The translations under genes and the position numbers were made by a program. 64,000 nt of DNA from Bacillus infantis. GTDB taxonomy: Bacteria > Bacillota > Bacilli > Bacillales > Cytobacillaceae. Position 1 is the first letter of the stretch. Every line of letters starts with the position of its first letter. Location of the stretch: NCBI RefSeq assembly GCF_020171945.1, contig NZ_JAIVAP010000003.1, forward strand, positions 267,412 through 331,411, in the 5' to 3' direction. Of the stretch, positions 8,687 to 17,036 are shown one piece after another. Under the pieces are notes generated by a model. The model was not told the origin of the DNA. It did no database searches and saw only the letters and a list, made by a program, of their open reading frames with translations.

Positions 8687-9853
8687 ATGATACCTTTTTA
8701 TATACGATTTCTGATTATGGCGATCATATGGGCCGGGCTGTTCTTTTTCATTGAAAACACAGTCCGCCCCATTTATCTCTTCAGCTGTTCCTTATCGTTC
8801 GCAGCTTATTTCCTGCTTGCCGTCACTGAAAGGAAACTGATCCTTTATTCCTTTCTTATGCTCAGTCTTCCTCTGATTGCCATTTACTTGGATAGGGGTG
8901 CATGGCCTTTTCTGCTGCTTGCCGCGTTTTTTTACTTGTACGAAGCAGCTCAGTCGATCCGGCCGGCAGCCTTTTACAGCCTTCTGGGCGGAACGGCTGT
9001 GTTGGCGGCCTTAACCATGATTATACTCATGCCTTCCGTTATCGCATTCATGCTGGCAATTGCCGCACTAAGTCTGGGATATGCATACTGCATCGGGCTG
9101 AACTCATCGCGCTGCAGACTTGAGGAGCTCAGGGAGCTTTATGATCAGGTGCTTGAAGAATACCGGAAAGCCAAACGGCAGGCTCTTAAGAATGAAGGGG
9201 CAGCCAGGGCCGAGGAAAGGACAAGGATCGCACGGGATATCCATGACTCTGTCGGCCATAAGCTGACAGCGCTCGGGATGGAAATGCAGAGCATGCTTCT
9301 TATGGAGCATAACGGCAGCATTGCCCGAATGAAGCAGACAGTGGAAGAATGCCTGGAAGAAACAAGGCGGGCAGTACGGGCCCTTAAATCAGAGGCAATT
9401 GAAGGAATCCCTGCCATCATCCAGCTGGTGAGGAAGCTTGAGAGCGAAAGCAGCCTGCGGATCCGTTTTACAACAAAGCAAGGGGTCTTAAGCCTTGTCC
9501 TTCCTAATATGCATAGTATAGCTTTATACCGGATCATTCAGGAGGCATTGACGAACTGCCTTAAATACAGCGAATCGAGAGATGTTGATGTCATTCTTGG
9601 TGTCTCCTCTGTCGGGGGGATATCCTTTGAGATCAGGAATGCCTTTCATAGCCCGGGCCCCATCCGTGAAAGCTTCGGCCTCAAGAGCATCAGGGAAAGG
9701 GTTCATGGGGCAGGAGGCATTGTCGAGATCTATTCTGATGGCAGCCAGTTTGTCATCCAGGGGTCCATTCCTGTAAGGGGGATAAAAAATGAACAGGATA
9801 TTAATAGTCGAAGATCAAGTGATTGTCAGGCAGGGGCTGAGGATGATCATTGA
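8687..9853 (+). CDS. Sensor histidine kinase, LnrJ-like (HisKA_3 family)
   Basis: A 388-residue membrane kinase. About six hydrophobic segments fill residues 1-140; a helical linker leads to the HisKA_3 box with phospho-accepting His186 in ARDIHDSVGHKL. The ATPase domain shows an N-box (IIQEALTNCLKYSES) and a terminal FGLKSIRERVHGAGG, but the usual DxGxG box is replaced by the EIRNAFHSPGP stretch. AAGGAGG at 8675-8681 fixes the ATG at 8687. The reading frame runs 65 bases into the response-regulator gene, so the last 22 residues overlap it. Gene order (kinase, regulator, ABC ATPase, two permeases) matches B. subtilis lnrJKLMN (yfiJKLMN), which responds to and exports polyene antibiotics such as linearmycin. 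The ligand here is inferred only. Confidence 0.85.
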   Translation: MIPFYIRFLIMAIIWAGLFFFIENTVRPIYLFSCSLSFAAYFLLAVTERKLILYSFLMLSLPLIAIYLDRGAWPFLLLAAFFYLYEAAQSIRPAAFYSLLGGTAVLAALTMIILMPSVIAFMLAIAALSLGYAYCIGLNSSRCRLEELRELYDQVLEEYRKAKRQALKNEGAARAEERTRIARDIHDSVGHKLTALGMEMQSMLLMEHNGSIARMKQTVEECLEETRRAVRALKSEAIEGIPAIIQLVRKLESESSLRIRFTTKQGVLSLVLPNMHSIALYRIIQEALTNCLKYSESRDVDVILGVSSVGGISFEIRNAFHSPGPIRESFGLKSIRERVHGAGGIVEIYSDGSQFVIQGSIPVRGIKNEQDINSRRSSDCQAGAEDDH

Positions 9854-10421
9854 ACAGGATGGTGCCTTTTCTGTAGCCGGTGAAGCGGAAAATGGCCAGG
9901 AAGCGATTGAAAAAATGGAATCCCATGGAGCGGATATTATCCTTATGGACATTCAGATGCCTGTCATGAATGGCATAGAAGCGACCAGGATGATCAAAAA
10001 AAGGTGGCCAGCCGTAAAAATACTGATTTTGACTACTTTCAATGACGAAGATTATGCACTGCAGACTCTGAAGGAAGGGACAAATGGATTTTTGCTGAAA
10101 ACCTCTGATGGACCCCGCCTGCTGCAATCGATCAGGAGCTGCCTGGAAGGCGGCATCAGCATCCACGAGCAGGTTGCAGCCAAGGTCATGCCGAAGCTTC
10201 TGGACCACTCATGCCATAAAGAGGCGGAAGTCCCGCTTACTCCCAGGGAACGTGATATCGCCAGGCTCATCGGGCATGGAAAAACTAATAAGGAAATTGC
10301 AAAAGAGCTGTATCTGTCAGTGGGAACAGTGAAAAACCATTTAACCCAGATTCTGCAGAAGCTGGATCTGCGGGACCGGACACAGCTTGCGATTTTTGCA
10401 GTCAAGAATGATATTCTCTAA
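9789..10421 (+). CDS. Response regulator, NarL/LuxR family (LnrK-like)
   Basis: A 210-residue regulator. The receiver domain (1-120) has the acidic pair ED near residue 8, phospho-acceptor Asp54 in ILMDIQMP, and the switch Thr/Lys in LILTTFND and GFLLK. The C-terminal LuxR-type helix-turn-helix is clear (TPRERDIARLIGHGKTNKEIAKELYLSVGTVKNHL). It starts inside the kinase gene at ATG 9789 after AAGGGGG, so the two are translationally coupled. A strong terminator after it separates the regulatory pair from the transporter genes, which it probably activates. Confidence 0.93.
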   Translation: MNRILIVEDQVIVRQGLRMIIEQDGAFSVAGEAENGQEAIEKMESHGADIILMDIQMPVMNGIEATRMIKKRWPAVKILILTTFNDEDYALQTLKEGTNGFLLKTSDGPRLLQSIRSCLEGGISIHEQVAAKVMPKLLDHSCHKEAEVPLTPRERDIARLIGHGKTNKEIAKELYLSVGTVKNHLTQILQKLDLRDRTQLAIFAVKNDIL

Positions 10422-10518
10422 GATTGGCAGATGATTTTAAAGAAGCAAGTAAGGCCAGGCATGGCGGGGCAGTCTCCGGTTTGCCTGTTATCATTTCTGC
10501 GATATATGTGAAAACCCA

Positions 10519-10542
10519 GGGGCTATACTGATAGCCCCTTTT
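10519..10542 (+). terminator. Terminator after the response regulator
   Basis: Perfect 8-bp stem GGGGCTAT / ATAGCCCC with loop ACTG and TTTT. It separates the kinase/regulator pair from the ABC exporter genes. Confidence 0.9.
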
Positions 10543-10673
10543 CCATGTCTGTTTAACAGAAATCTTCTTTAAAAGTGACGGAGGTCATATCCAGAGGATG
10601 GTTTTAATGACGGAAGACAGTAGTGCGGTTTTCCATTGAAGCTGTATATTGAAGGTAATAAGGGGGAGATGGA

Positions 10674-11606
10674 ATGCTGGAGGCTGTAGAGCTTATAAAG
10701 AAATTTAAGAATAAAACCGCAGTGAATGGCGTGAATTTATATCTGGAAAAAGGCGAGACTGTAGGGCTTCTTGGCCCGAATGGGGCTGGGAAATCGACAA
10801 CCATATCAATGATTTCATCCCTTACATCGCCAACGAGCGGGGATGTAAGGGTCAAAAACGAAAGCATCCTTCAGAAGCCGTCCGGACTAAGGAATATCCT
10901 TGGGGTCGTCCCGCAGGAAATTGCTCTTTACAATGAACTGACGGCAAGGGAGAACCTTGAATTTTTCGGAAGGATCCACCGTTTGCCCAAACAGAGGCTA
11001 AAACAAAAAACAGAAGAAGTACTGGAAATGATCGGCCTTGAGGACCGGGAAAAGGATTTGGTGAAAACATTTTCCGGAGGCATGAAACGGCGCCTGAATA
11101 TCGGTGCTGCGCTCCTTCATGAACCGGAATTGGTCATTATGGATGAACCTACCGTAGGCATCGATCCGCAGTCCCGGAATTATATTCTTGAAACCGTGAA
11201 ACGCCTGAACAGGGAAAAGAATATGACAGTTCTATATACGAGCCATTACATGGAAGAGGTGGAATATCTGTGCGACAGGATCTACATCATGGACCATGGA
11301 GAAATCATTGCTTCCGGGACAAAGGATGAAATCAAAAGCATCCTGTCGGCTGAGCAGGCAATCAATATAAAGGTTGACCTGATGAGAGGGGAATTCATCC
11401 GCCTGCTGGAGGAGCATGCCGCAATCAGGCAGCTGTCTGTACAAGAGCAGACTGCGACCATCATCGTTCCTAAACAGGTCCATCTGCTGAAGGACATCTT
11501 CCGTTCAGCTGAGCAAACCGGCACAATTGTAACGGCTGTCAATATAGAACTGCCTAGCCTTGAAGATGTATTCCTGCATCTGACCGGACGGCAGCTCAGG
11601 GATTAG
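10674..11606 (+). CDS. ABC-2 exporter ATP-binding protein (LnrL-like)
   Basis: A 310-residue ABC ATPase of the drug-export type. The Walker A motif GPNGAGKST is at residues 34-42, followed by a Q-loop (VVPQEIAL), signature SGGMKRR, Walker B LVIMDEPTVGID and H-loop TSHYMEE; a C-terminal domain of about 90 residues is typical of the LnrL/CcmA/DrrA group. AGGGGGAGA upstream supports the ATG at 10674. It is the first gene of a three-gene unit with two permeases (spacing 11 bases, then a 4-base overlap). The 250 bases before it hold a terminator and probably its promoter, which I could not place with confidence. Confidence 0.93.
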   Translation: MLEAVELIKKFKNKTAVNGVNLYLEKGETVGLLGPNGAGKSTTISMISSLTSPTSGDVRVKNESILQKPSGLRNILGVVPQEIALYNELTARENLEFFGRIHRLPKQRLKQKTEEVLEMIGLEDREKDLVKTFSGGMKRRLNIGAALLHEPELVIMDEPTVGIDPQSRNYILETVKRLNREKNMTVLYTSHYMEEVEYLCDRIYIMDHGEIIASGTKDEIKSILSAEQAINIKVDLMRGEFIRLLEEHAAIRQLSVQEQTATIIVPKQVHLLKDIFRSAEQTGTIVTAVNIELPSLEDVFLHLTGRQLRD

Positions 11607-11617
11607 GGGGGAAGGAT

Positions 11618-12880
11618 ATGCTTTTTCAAATGATCAAAAAGGATCTCCTGCTTTTTTGGCGCAAGCCGCGTGAACTGATCATCCTTCTTCTGATGCCGTT
11701 TGTTTTGATCTGCATTCTGGGGAATGCGCTCGGGGCGCTGAACAGCGATGAGATTCCGGATCTTGATATCAAGCTTGCTGTATGGGTGCAGGATGATTAT
11801 GAAGCTGGTGCTGCAGAAGCAGCCGCAATAATAGAGAATTTCCCTATGCCCGATGAAGCTAAGGAAGAAGCTGCCACCGCAGTGGAAATGTTCAATCCTG
11901 CGGCCATATTGATTGAAGAAGTTTTCGGCGATGAAGAATTCAGCCAGAGCATCGGAGTGGATTATATCTCAGAGGAGCTGGATTCAGAGCGCCAGGAGGA
12001 ATACAGCGCGATGCTGACAATTCCGGCAGGCTTTACCGCCGATTATTACCGGCACAGCCTATTGAAGGAAGGTGAAGCTCCTAAGCTTGAATTGCAGCTG
12101 AATGATTCAGATGCGCTCAGGGCAGGGGTAATACGTGATTTTCTGGCCAATTTCCAGGAGCAGATTTCCTTATGGCAGGGAATCCGGACGGTTGGTATTT
12201 CGGCTGGCGATATCAAGGAGGCTGGCATTGATGAACTTGGCTCAATCGAATCGGTCAGCAAAGTGAACGAAATCAGCTCTGTCAGCTATTATGCCATTGG
12301 AATGAGTATGATGTTTGTCTTCTACGTGGCTACCACGGCAGCCAGCTTTGCTTATACCCAGAAGGAAGAGCATCTGTACAACAGAATACTTCTGGCAAAT
12401 GTTCCAAATTCCATTTTCTTTTCAGGCATCTTTTCTGCTGCGGCCATCGTTTGCTTTTTGCAGCTGAATATTCTTTTTGGCCTGTCGGCACTCATTTTTG
12501 ATGTTTCTTATCCTGATATCTTGGATTTCCTGATCATCACATGCGCCATTTCCTTCATGATTGGAAGCTTTGCCAGCCTGCTTTCTGCAGTAAACTATCG
12601 AAGCAGCTCAGAAAGGGCGGGCCGCGTGTTTGGGAATTTTCTTGTCCCTGTATTTGCTTTTGTGGGCGGCAGCTTTTTTCCTGTTTCCCAGCTGGGCGGC
12701 ATTTTTGAAAGTTTTGGATCTTATTCACCCGGGGGAGCGGGAATATCAGCTTACATGAAAATCCTTCAGGGCTATCCGCTTGGAGAAACGGCTGGCCAGC
12801 TCTGGTCCCTTGCTGTATTTTCAGCAATACTGCTGTTCGCTGCACTGTTGATGCAGCCTAGAAAGGGGGAGGCAGCATGA
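11618..12880 (+). CDS. ABC-2 type permease (LnrM-like)
   Basis: A 420-residue permease with one N-terminal membrane segment (about 20-40), a large extracellular domain (about 45-225) rich in acidic residues, and five or six C-terminal segments from about residue 225, the YhgE/ABC-2 layout. It pairs with the next gene, giving a heterodimeric exporter with the upstream ATPase, as in lnrLMN. AGGGGGGAAGG just upstream supports the ATG at 11618. The stop overlaps the next start by four bases (ATGA). Confidence 0.88.
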   Translation: MLFQMIKKDLLLFWRKPRELIILLLMPFVLICILGNALGALNSDEIPDLDIKLAVWVQDDYEAGAAEAAAIIENFPMPDEAKEEAATAVEMFNPAAILIEEVFGDEEFSQSIGVDYISEELDSERQEEYSAMLTIPAGFTADYYRHSLLKEGEAPKLELQLNDSDALRAGVIRDFLANFQEQISLWQGIRTVGISAGDIKEAGIDELGSIESVSKVNEISSVSYYAIGMSMMFVFYVATTAASFAYTQKEEHLYNRILLANVPNSIFFSGIFSAAAIVCFLQLNILFGLSALIFDVSYPDILDFLIITCAISFMIGSFASLLSAVNYRSSSERAGRVFGNFLVPVFAFVGGSFFPVSQLGGIFESFGSYSPGGAGISAYMKILQGYPLGETAGQLWSLAVFSAILLFAALLMQPRKGEAA

Positions 12881-13971
12881 TTGGAATGCTATGGGGGAAG
12901 ATCCTCCTGACATTGAGGAATCCGGGTGCTTTGATTGCCTCCACGATCATCTGCATGGCGTTTGCCTATCTTACAGGTCAGTCCGCGTTTGTGAAAATAG
13001 AGATTCCGATATATTCTTCGGCAGATGGAAGCAATGAGGAAATCATGGAAGAGCTGAATGATGGAGACACTTTTTCTTTTGTTTTGCAGACTGAAGATGA
13101 GGCAAAGAAAAAAGTGGCTGAAGGAAACGCGGAAGCTGCCGTGGAGCTTGGTCAGAGTTCTTATGTAATCTATCATGCGGGGGCTTCGCAAAATCTGCAG
13201 CTGCTGAATCAGTATATCGGACGATATTATATGAAATCTGTGCAGGAACAGCAGATAGTCCAGCTTGCGGACGATCCGGCCGCGGCTGAAAAGGTCCTTC
13301 GGGAAGCGGAAAAAGAACCGGCCTTCCAGCTTGGCCTGTCCTCGTTCAATCAGAAAGATACAGCTGAATACAGCCAGCCGCTGCAGTCATTATTCGGCTT
13401 CACTTTATTTTTTTCAATTTATACAGTTGCTTTTACTGTTGCCGAGATTTTGCGTGATAAGCAGTCCGGGCTCTGGGACCGGTTCATTTTATCACCGACG
13501 TCCAAAGCCGAAATGTACCTGGCCAATCTGCTTTGGAGCTTTTTGATTGGATACATCCAAATTGTTTTTGTGTTTCTTGTCTTTAAATTCGGTGCGGGAA
13601 TTGATTTTAATGGAAGGTTCGGAACAGTGCTGATCGCTGTGATTCCTTATCTGTTTTCCATTGTCGCGCTTTCCATATTCCTGACGGGGCTTGTGAAAAC
13701 TATGAGCCAGTTCAACAGCATCATCCCTTTGATCAGCGTTAGCTTTGCGATGCTTGGCGGGGCGTATTGGCCGATTGAAATTGTCAGTTCAGAGCTGCTT
13801 GTGGGCGTTTCGCGCTTCATACCCATTACTTATGGGATGGAGATGATGAAGGGAGCCGTAGTATCCGGAAGATCCATCACGGATATGCTTTATCCAGTAG
13901 CGATCCTTCTATTGATGGGCGTAATCCTCATGGGGCTTGGGATACGAATGATTGAAAAGCGGCATGTATGA
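12877..13971 (+). CDS. ABC-2 type permease (LnrN-like)
   Basis: A 364-residue permease paralogous to the previous gene: an N-terminal segment (about 10-30), an outside domain (about 35-175) and a C-terminal bundle containing VAEILRDKQSGLWDRFILSPTS, a typical ABC-2 cytoplasmic loop. It starts at ATG 12877, overlapping the previous stop, with GGGGGAGG ahead. It is the last gene of the exporter unit and ends at a hairpin shared with the convergent DUF2777 gene. Substrate unknown; antibiotic or lipid-like export is inferred from the cassette type. Confidence 0.88.
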   Translation: MIGMLWGKILLTLRNPGALIASTIICMAFAYLTGQSAFVKIEIPIYSSADGSNEEIMEELNDGDTFSFVLQTEDEAKKKVAEGNAEAAVELGQSSYVIYHAGASQNLQLLNQYIGRYYMKSVQEQQIVQLADDPAAAEKVLREAEKEPAFQLGLSSFNQKDTAEYSQPLQSLFGFTLFFSIYTVAFTVAEILRDKQSGLWDRFILSPTSKAEMYLANLLWSFLIGYIQIVFVFLVFKFGAGIDFNGRFGTVLIAVIPYLFSIVALSIFLTGLVKTMSQFNSIIPLISVSFAMLGGAYWPIEIVSSELLVGVSRFIPITYGMEMMKGAVVSGRSITDMLYPVAILLLMGVILMGLGIRMIEKRHV

Positions 13972-13991
13972 GGGGAAAAACAGATAAAAGA

Positions 13992-14016
13992 GGCATGGAT
14001 GATTCAAATCCATGCC
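13992..14016. terminator. Bidirectional terminator between the exporter and the DUF2777 gene
   Basis: A perfect 9-bp stem GGCATGGAT / ATCCATGCC with a 7-base loop, flanked by a T-rich stretch on each strand, lies between two convergent genes. Confidence 0.75.
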
Positions 14017-14026
14017 TTCTCTTCTA

Positions 14027-14590
14027 TCATGGAGTAATTTTTTCAATGACGAGTCTTTTCCCTGTGTTAAGGGTGAATTCGAACCGGTCGCTCTTTTTTT
14101 CGTAATAGCAGAAATGGTGCTGGACATTGCAGATGCATTCCTGATTATCGAAAACAATGAAATTGACTCCGTTTTTCCGCTCGCTGTCATTCAGGAAGTT
14201 CAAGTGGTTATAGCAGTAAATGCAGTCGAAGATTGAGAATTGAAGTGAATTCAAGGTCGTGACAAATTGATAAAAGGCATCATCATTCACTTCATCCAGC
14301 AATCTTTCGAGAGAGAAGGTGAGGTGTTTTTTCATCCGGATGCTGTCATGGTTTTTCAGCGAAATCACTTCATCCGCAAGCCCGATTCGCCCATTTTCAA
14401 ATAGGACACCTTTTTTCCACCGCTTATATCGCAATACTTCTATTTCCTGATGGAGGAATTCATCCAATATTGAGGCTTCTTCTGTTTCTTCATCGAAAAA
14501 AACCCACTGCTCGTTGATGCATTCGACTGTGCCAATCGTGAAAGCCCGGGTTTGGAACTCATAGAGTTTGGTTCGCTGCTGTCTGTTCAT
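14027..14590 (-). CDS. yisN: DUF2777 family protein (YisN-like)
   Basis: A 187-residue protein starting MNRQQRTKLYEFQTRAF and continuing GTVECINEQWVFFDEE, recognised as the DUF2777 family found in Bacillus at this locus. It has a cysteine/histidine-containing segment (DCIYCYNHLNFL and ECICNVQHHFCYYE) that could bind metal; function is unknown. The minus-strand GGAGGT eight bases before the ATG at 14590 supports this start over one 14 codons upstream. The position between yisL and asnO agrees with B. subtilis yisN. Confidence 0.78.
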   Translation of the reverse strand: MNRQQRTKLYEFQTRAFTIGTVECINEQWVFFDEETEEASILDEFLHQEIEVLRYKRWKKGVLFENGRIGLADEVISLKNHDSIRMKKHLTFSLERLLDEVNDDAFYQFVTTLNSLQFSIFDCIYCYNHLNFLNDSERKNGVNFIVFDNQECICNVQHHFCYYEKKSDRFEFTLNTGKRLVIEKITP

Positions 14591-15048
14591 CTTGTACCTC
14601 CATATGATTCCTTCAACATCCTTTTTAGACAAAAATTCAGGAATTTATAACTGCTAAGCTTTCCTGGAAATGAAAATCACTGGCACTAATACTGGCAGAG
14701 ACCCTGGCAAAGTTAAACTTTTACGGGTGAAAAAATAGCCAATCGGTATACTTAAATAGTTTTTACATTTCCATTGAATCATTAAGAATGTTCATGCATC
14801 CCTAAAAAGGGCAGAAATATTAAAAGGAGCTCATGTTAGAGAGGGAAGTGTAATACCGCAAACCTAACTATTCTGCTAAAGTGGTTCTGGATTGTCTGCC
14901 TAAAATCAAGAAGATGGTCAGATTTTCTGACATTATTATTTTTGAATAATCATCTATACGGGACAATTAACCATTTCCTAGGCCCTGCATACAATGTCAT
15001 CATGCAAAAGGATGTAACCTGATTTCCGCTGACGAAAGGATGATGAGA
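14591..15048. other. 458-base region between yisN and asnO
   Basis: It must contain the divergent start signals for yisN and asnO. I could not assign a promoter confidently. A short frame at 14833-14949 with a good AAGGAGC site is interrupted by an in-frame TAA after six codons and then stays open for 31 more; it may be a leader peptide, a decayed small gene or chance. No repeats or RNA genes are apparent. Confidence 0.4.
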
Positions 15049-16896
15049 ATGTGTGGAATAACGGGCTGGATTGATTTTAGCAGAGATTTGCGAAAAGAGG
15101 CTGCAGCAGTTGGGAAAATGGCGGAAACACTTGCAAAGCGCGGGCCTGATGACACGAACGTATGGACCGGTATCCATGCGGGATTTGGCCATAAACGGCT
15201 GTCCGTCGTAGATCCTGCAGGCGGCAAACAGCCGATGTCCAGGCAGGCAAAAGGCAGCGTTTATACAATCTGCTATAATGGCGAGCTTTATAATACAGAA
15301 GATATACGAAAAGAACTCCTTATAAAAGGATATTCTTTCAGCACTCATTCTGATACAGAAGTTCTGCTGACAGCTTATATAGAATGGAAAGAAAATTGCC
15401 TGGAGCACTTGAATGGGATATTTGCTTTTGCGGTATGGGACCAGGAGGAAAACCGCCTGTTTATCGCAAGAGACCGTCTGGGCGTAAAACCGCTTTTCTA
15501 TAAAGAGACGGCAAAGGGCCTTATTTTCGGCTCTGAGCTTAAAGCGATCCTGGCCCATCCGGAAGTGCGTACTGAGATCGACCGTGAAGGGCTGGCTGAA
15601 GTATTTGGCCTGGGGCCATCCCGTTCCCCTGGCAGCGGAGTCTTTAAAGGAATAAAAGAGCTTAGGCCAGCCCATGCACTGGCATTATCAAGGGAAGGGC
15701 AAAAAATCTGGCGCTATTGGAATGTAAAAAGTGCAGAGCATAAGGACAATCTGGAGGAAACAGCTGAAAAGGTGAGGCATTTATTTACAGATGCGGTCAC
15801 AAGGCAGCTCGTGTCAGATGTGCCGTTATGCACCTTCCTGTCAGGAGGGGTCGATTCGAGTGCCATTACTGCGGTAGCTTCCCGTGCCTATGAAGAAGAG
15901 GGAAAAGGGCCGCTGCACACATATTCCATTGATTATGAAGATAATGAAAAGCATTTTAAGGCAAATGAATTCCAGCCTAACTCTGACGGGGCTTTTATCA
16001 GGAAGATGACCGAAGAATTCCAGACCATCCACCACTCAAGCATCATCTCTCAGGGCGAGCTGGCAGAACATCTGAGAGAAGCCGTCCTTGTGAGGGATCT
16101 GCCGGGAATGGCCGATGTCGATTCTTCGCTCTTGTGGTTTTGTAAAGAAATCAAACATGACTTTACCGTAAGCCTTTCAGGTGAATGCGCTGATGAGATA
16201 TTCGGGGGCTACCCATGGTTTCACCGCCAGGATGACTTGAACCGCAGCGGCTTTCCATGGATGCGTTCCATACAGGAAAGGCAGCAATTGCTGAAGCCGC
16301 ATTGGCGTGAGAAGCTCCAGCTTGAAGAATATATGCACAGCAAGTACAGGGAAACTGTTGCAGAGACTCCTGTGCTTGAAGGGGAAACCACTCAGGAGGC
16401 AAGAAGGAGGGAGCTTTTCTACCTCAATAAGATCTGGTTCATGACGACGCTGCTTGACCGCAAAGACAGGATGAGCATGGGCGCGAGCCTTGAGGTAAGG
16501 GTCCCGTTTGCTGACCACAGGCTGGTCGAATATGCATGGAATATCCCATGGGAGATGAAAATGCTCGGCGGCCGGGAAAAAGGAATCCTCCGCAAGGCAC
16601 TTGAGGGGATCCTTCCGGATGAGGTCTTATACCGCAAAAAGAGTCCATATCCGAAAACCCATAATCCAGAATATACGAAAGCTGTAAAGGGCATGCTCTC
16701 CGAAATACTGGCTGACAGAAGCGCTGCCCTATACGAGTTCTTTGATGAAGAACAGCTGAAGGAAATAATCGAAACGGAGGGGAAATCCTTCCGGGAGCCA
16801 TGGTTCGGGCAGCTGATGACAGGGCCCCAGCTTCTTGCCAATCTTGTCCAGATGGAAATTTGGTTTAAAGAATACAGCATAAATATTGCGGATTGA
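15049..16896 (+). CDS. asnO: Asparagine synthetase, glutamine-hydrolysing (AsnO type)
   Basis: A 615-residue class-B asparagine synthetase, which makes asparagine from aspartate, ATP and glutamine. The protein begins MCGITGW, so Cys2 becomes the N-terminal glutaminase nucleophile; this and the AAAGGATGATG site set the start at 15049 rather than at the two upstream ATGs. The glutaminase domain fills about 1-210 and the synthetase domain has the pyrophosphatase loop SGGVDSS at 265-271 and SGECADEIFGGY. Length equals B. subtilis AsnO (YisO), the sporulation-linked paralogue, and the neighbours match that locus. A hairpin terminator follows. Confidence 0.94.
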   Translation: MCGITGWIDFSRDLRKEAAAVGKMAETLAKRGPDDTNVWTGIHAGFGHKRLSVVDPAGGKQPMSRQAKGSVYTICYNGELYNTEDIRKELLIKGYSFSTHSDTEVLLTAYIEWKENCLEHLNGIFAFAVWDQEENRLFIARDRLGVKPLFYKETAKGLIFGSELKAILAHPEVRTEIDREGLAEVFGLGPSRSPGSGVFKGIKELRPAHALALSREGQKIWRYWNVKSAEHKDNLEETAEKVRHLFTDAVTRQLVSDVPLCTFLSGGVDSSAITAVASRAYEEEGKGPLHTYSIDYEDNEKHFKANEFQPNSDGAFIRKMTEEFQTIHHSSIISQGELAEHLREAVLVRDLPGMADVDSSLLWFCKEIKHDFTVSLSGECADEIFGGYPWFHRQDDLNRSGFPWMRSIQERQQLLKPHWREKLQLEEYMHSKYRETVAETPVLEGETTQEARRRELFYLNKIWFMTTLLDRKDRMSMGASLEVRVPFADHRLVEYAWNIPWEMKMLGGREKGILRKALEGILPDEVLYRKKSPYPKTHNPEYTKAVKGMLSEILADRSAALYEFFDEEQLKEIIETEGKSFREPWFGQLMTGPQLLANLVQMEIWFKEYSINIAD

Positions 16897-16904
16897 CCCT
16901 GGGG

Positions 16905-16931
16905 CCTGCTTTATGCAGGTTCTTTTCTTTT
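16905..16931 (+). terminator. Terminator after asnO
   Basis: Stem CCTGC / GCAGG with a 5-base loop followed by TTCTTTTCTTTT. It has a short stem but a long T-rich tail. Confidence 0.7.
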
Positions 16932-16959
16932 GTGTCTGAAGAGACGCATGCCTTAAAGA

Positions 16960-16988
16960 TTGCCAGTTTCAAAGTATGATTGTATAAT
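16960..16988 (+). promoter_or_regulatory. Sigma-A promoter of the carotenoid operon
   Basis: TTGCCA at 16960-16965 and TATAAT at 16983-16988 are 17 bases apart, a near-consensus vegetative promoter lying 49 bases before the first crt start codon. Confidence 0.8.
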
Positions 16989-16996
16989 GTTTGTAT

Positions 16997-17011
16997 AACT
17001 ATTGTATAGTT
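16997..17011. promoter_or_regulatory. Palindrome at the crt transcription start, possible operator
   Basis: AACTATTGTATAGTT is a 6-3-6 inverted repeat lying at about +2 to +16 of the predicted transcript, within a run of three TTGTATA direct repeats (16980-17008). Its position suggests repressor control. No regulator gene is adjacent. Confidence 0.45.
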
Positions 17012-17036
17012 CCGGAATTTGAAAGGAGGCCAGAAG

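Noticed and set aside
14027-14632. Longer version of the DUF2777 protein
   Set aside because: A GGAGGT directly before the internal ATG at 14590 and the conserved MNRQQR start favour the shorter form.
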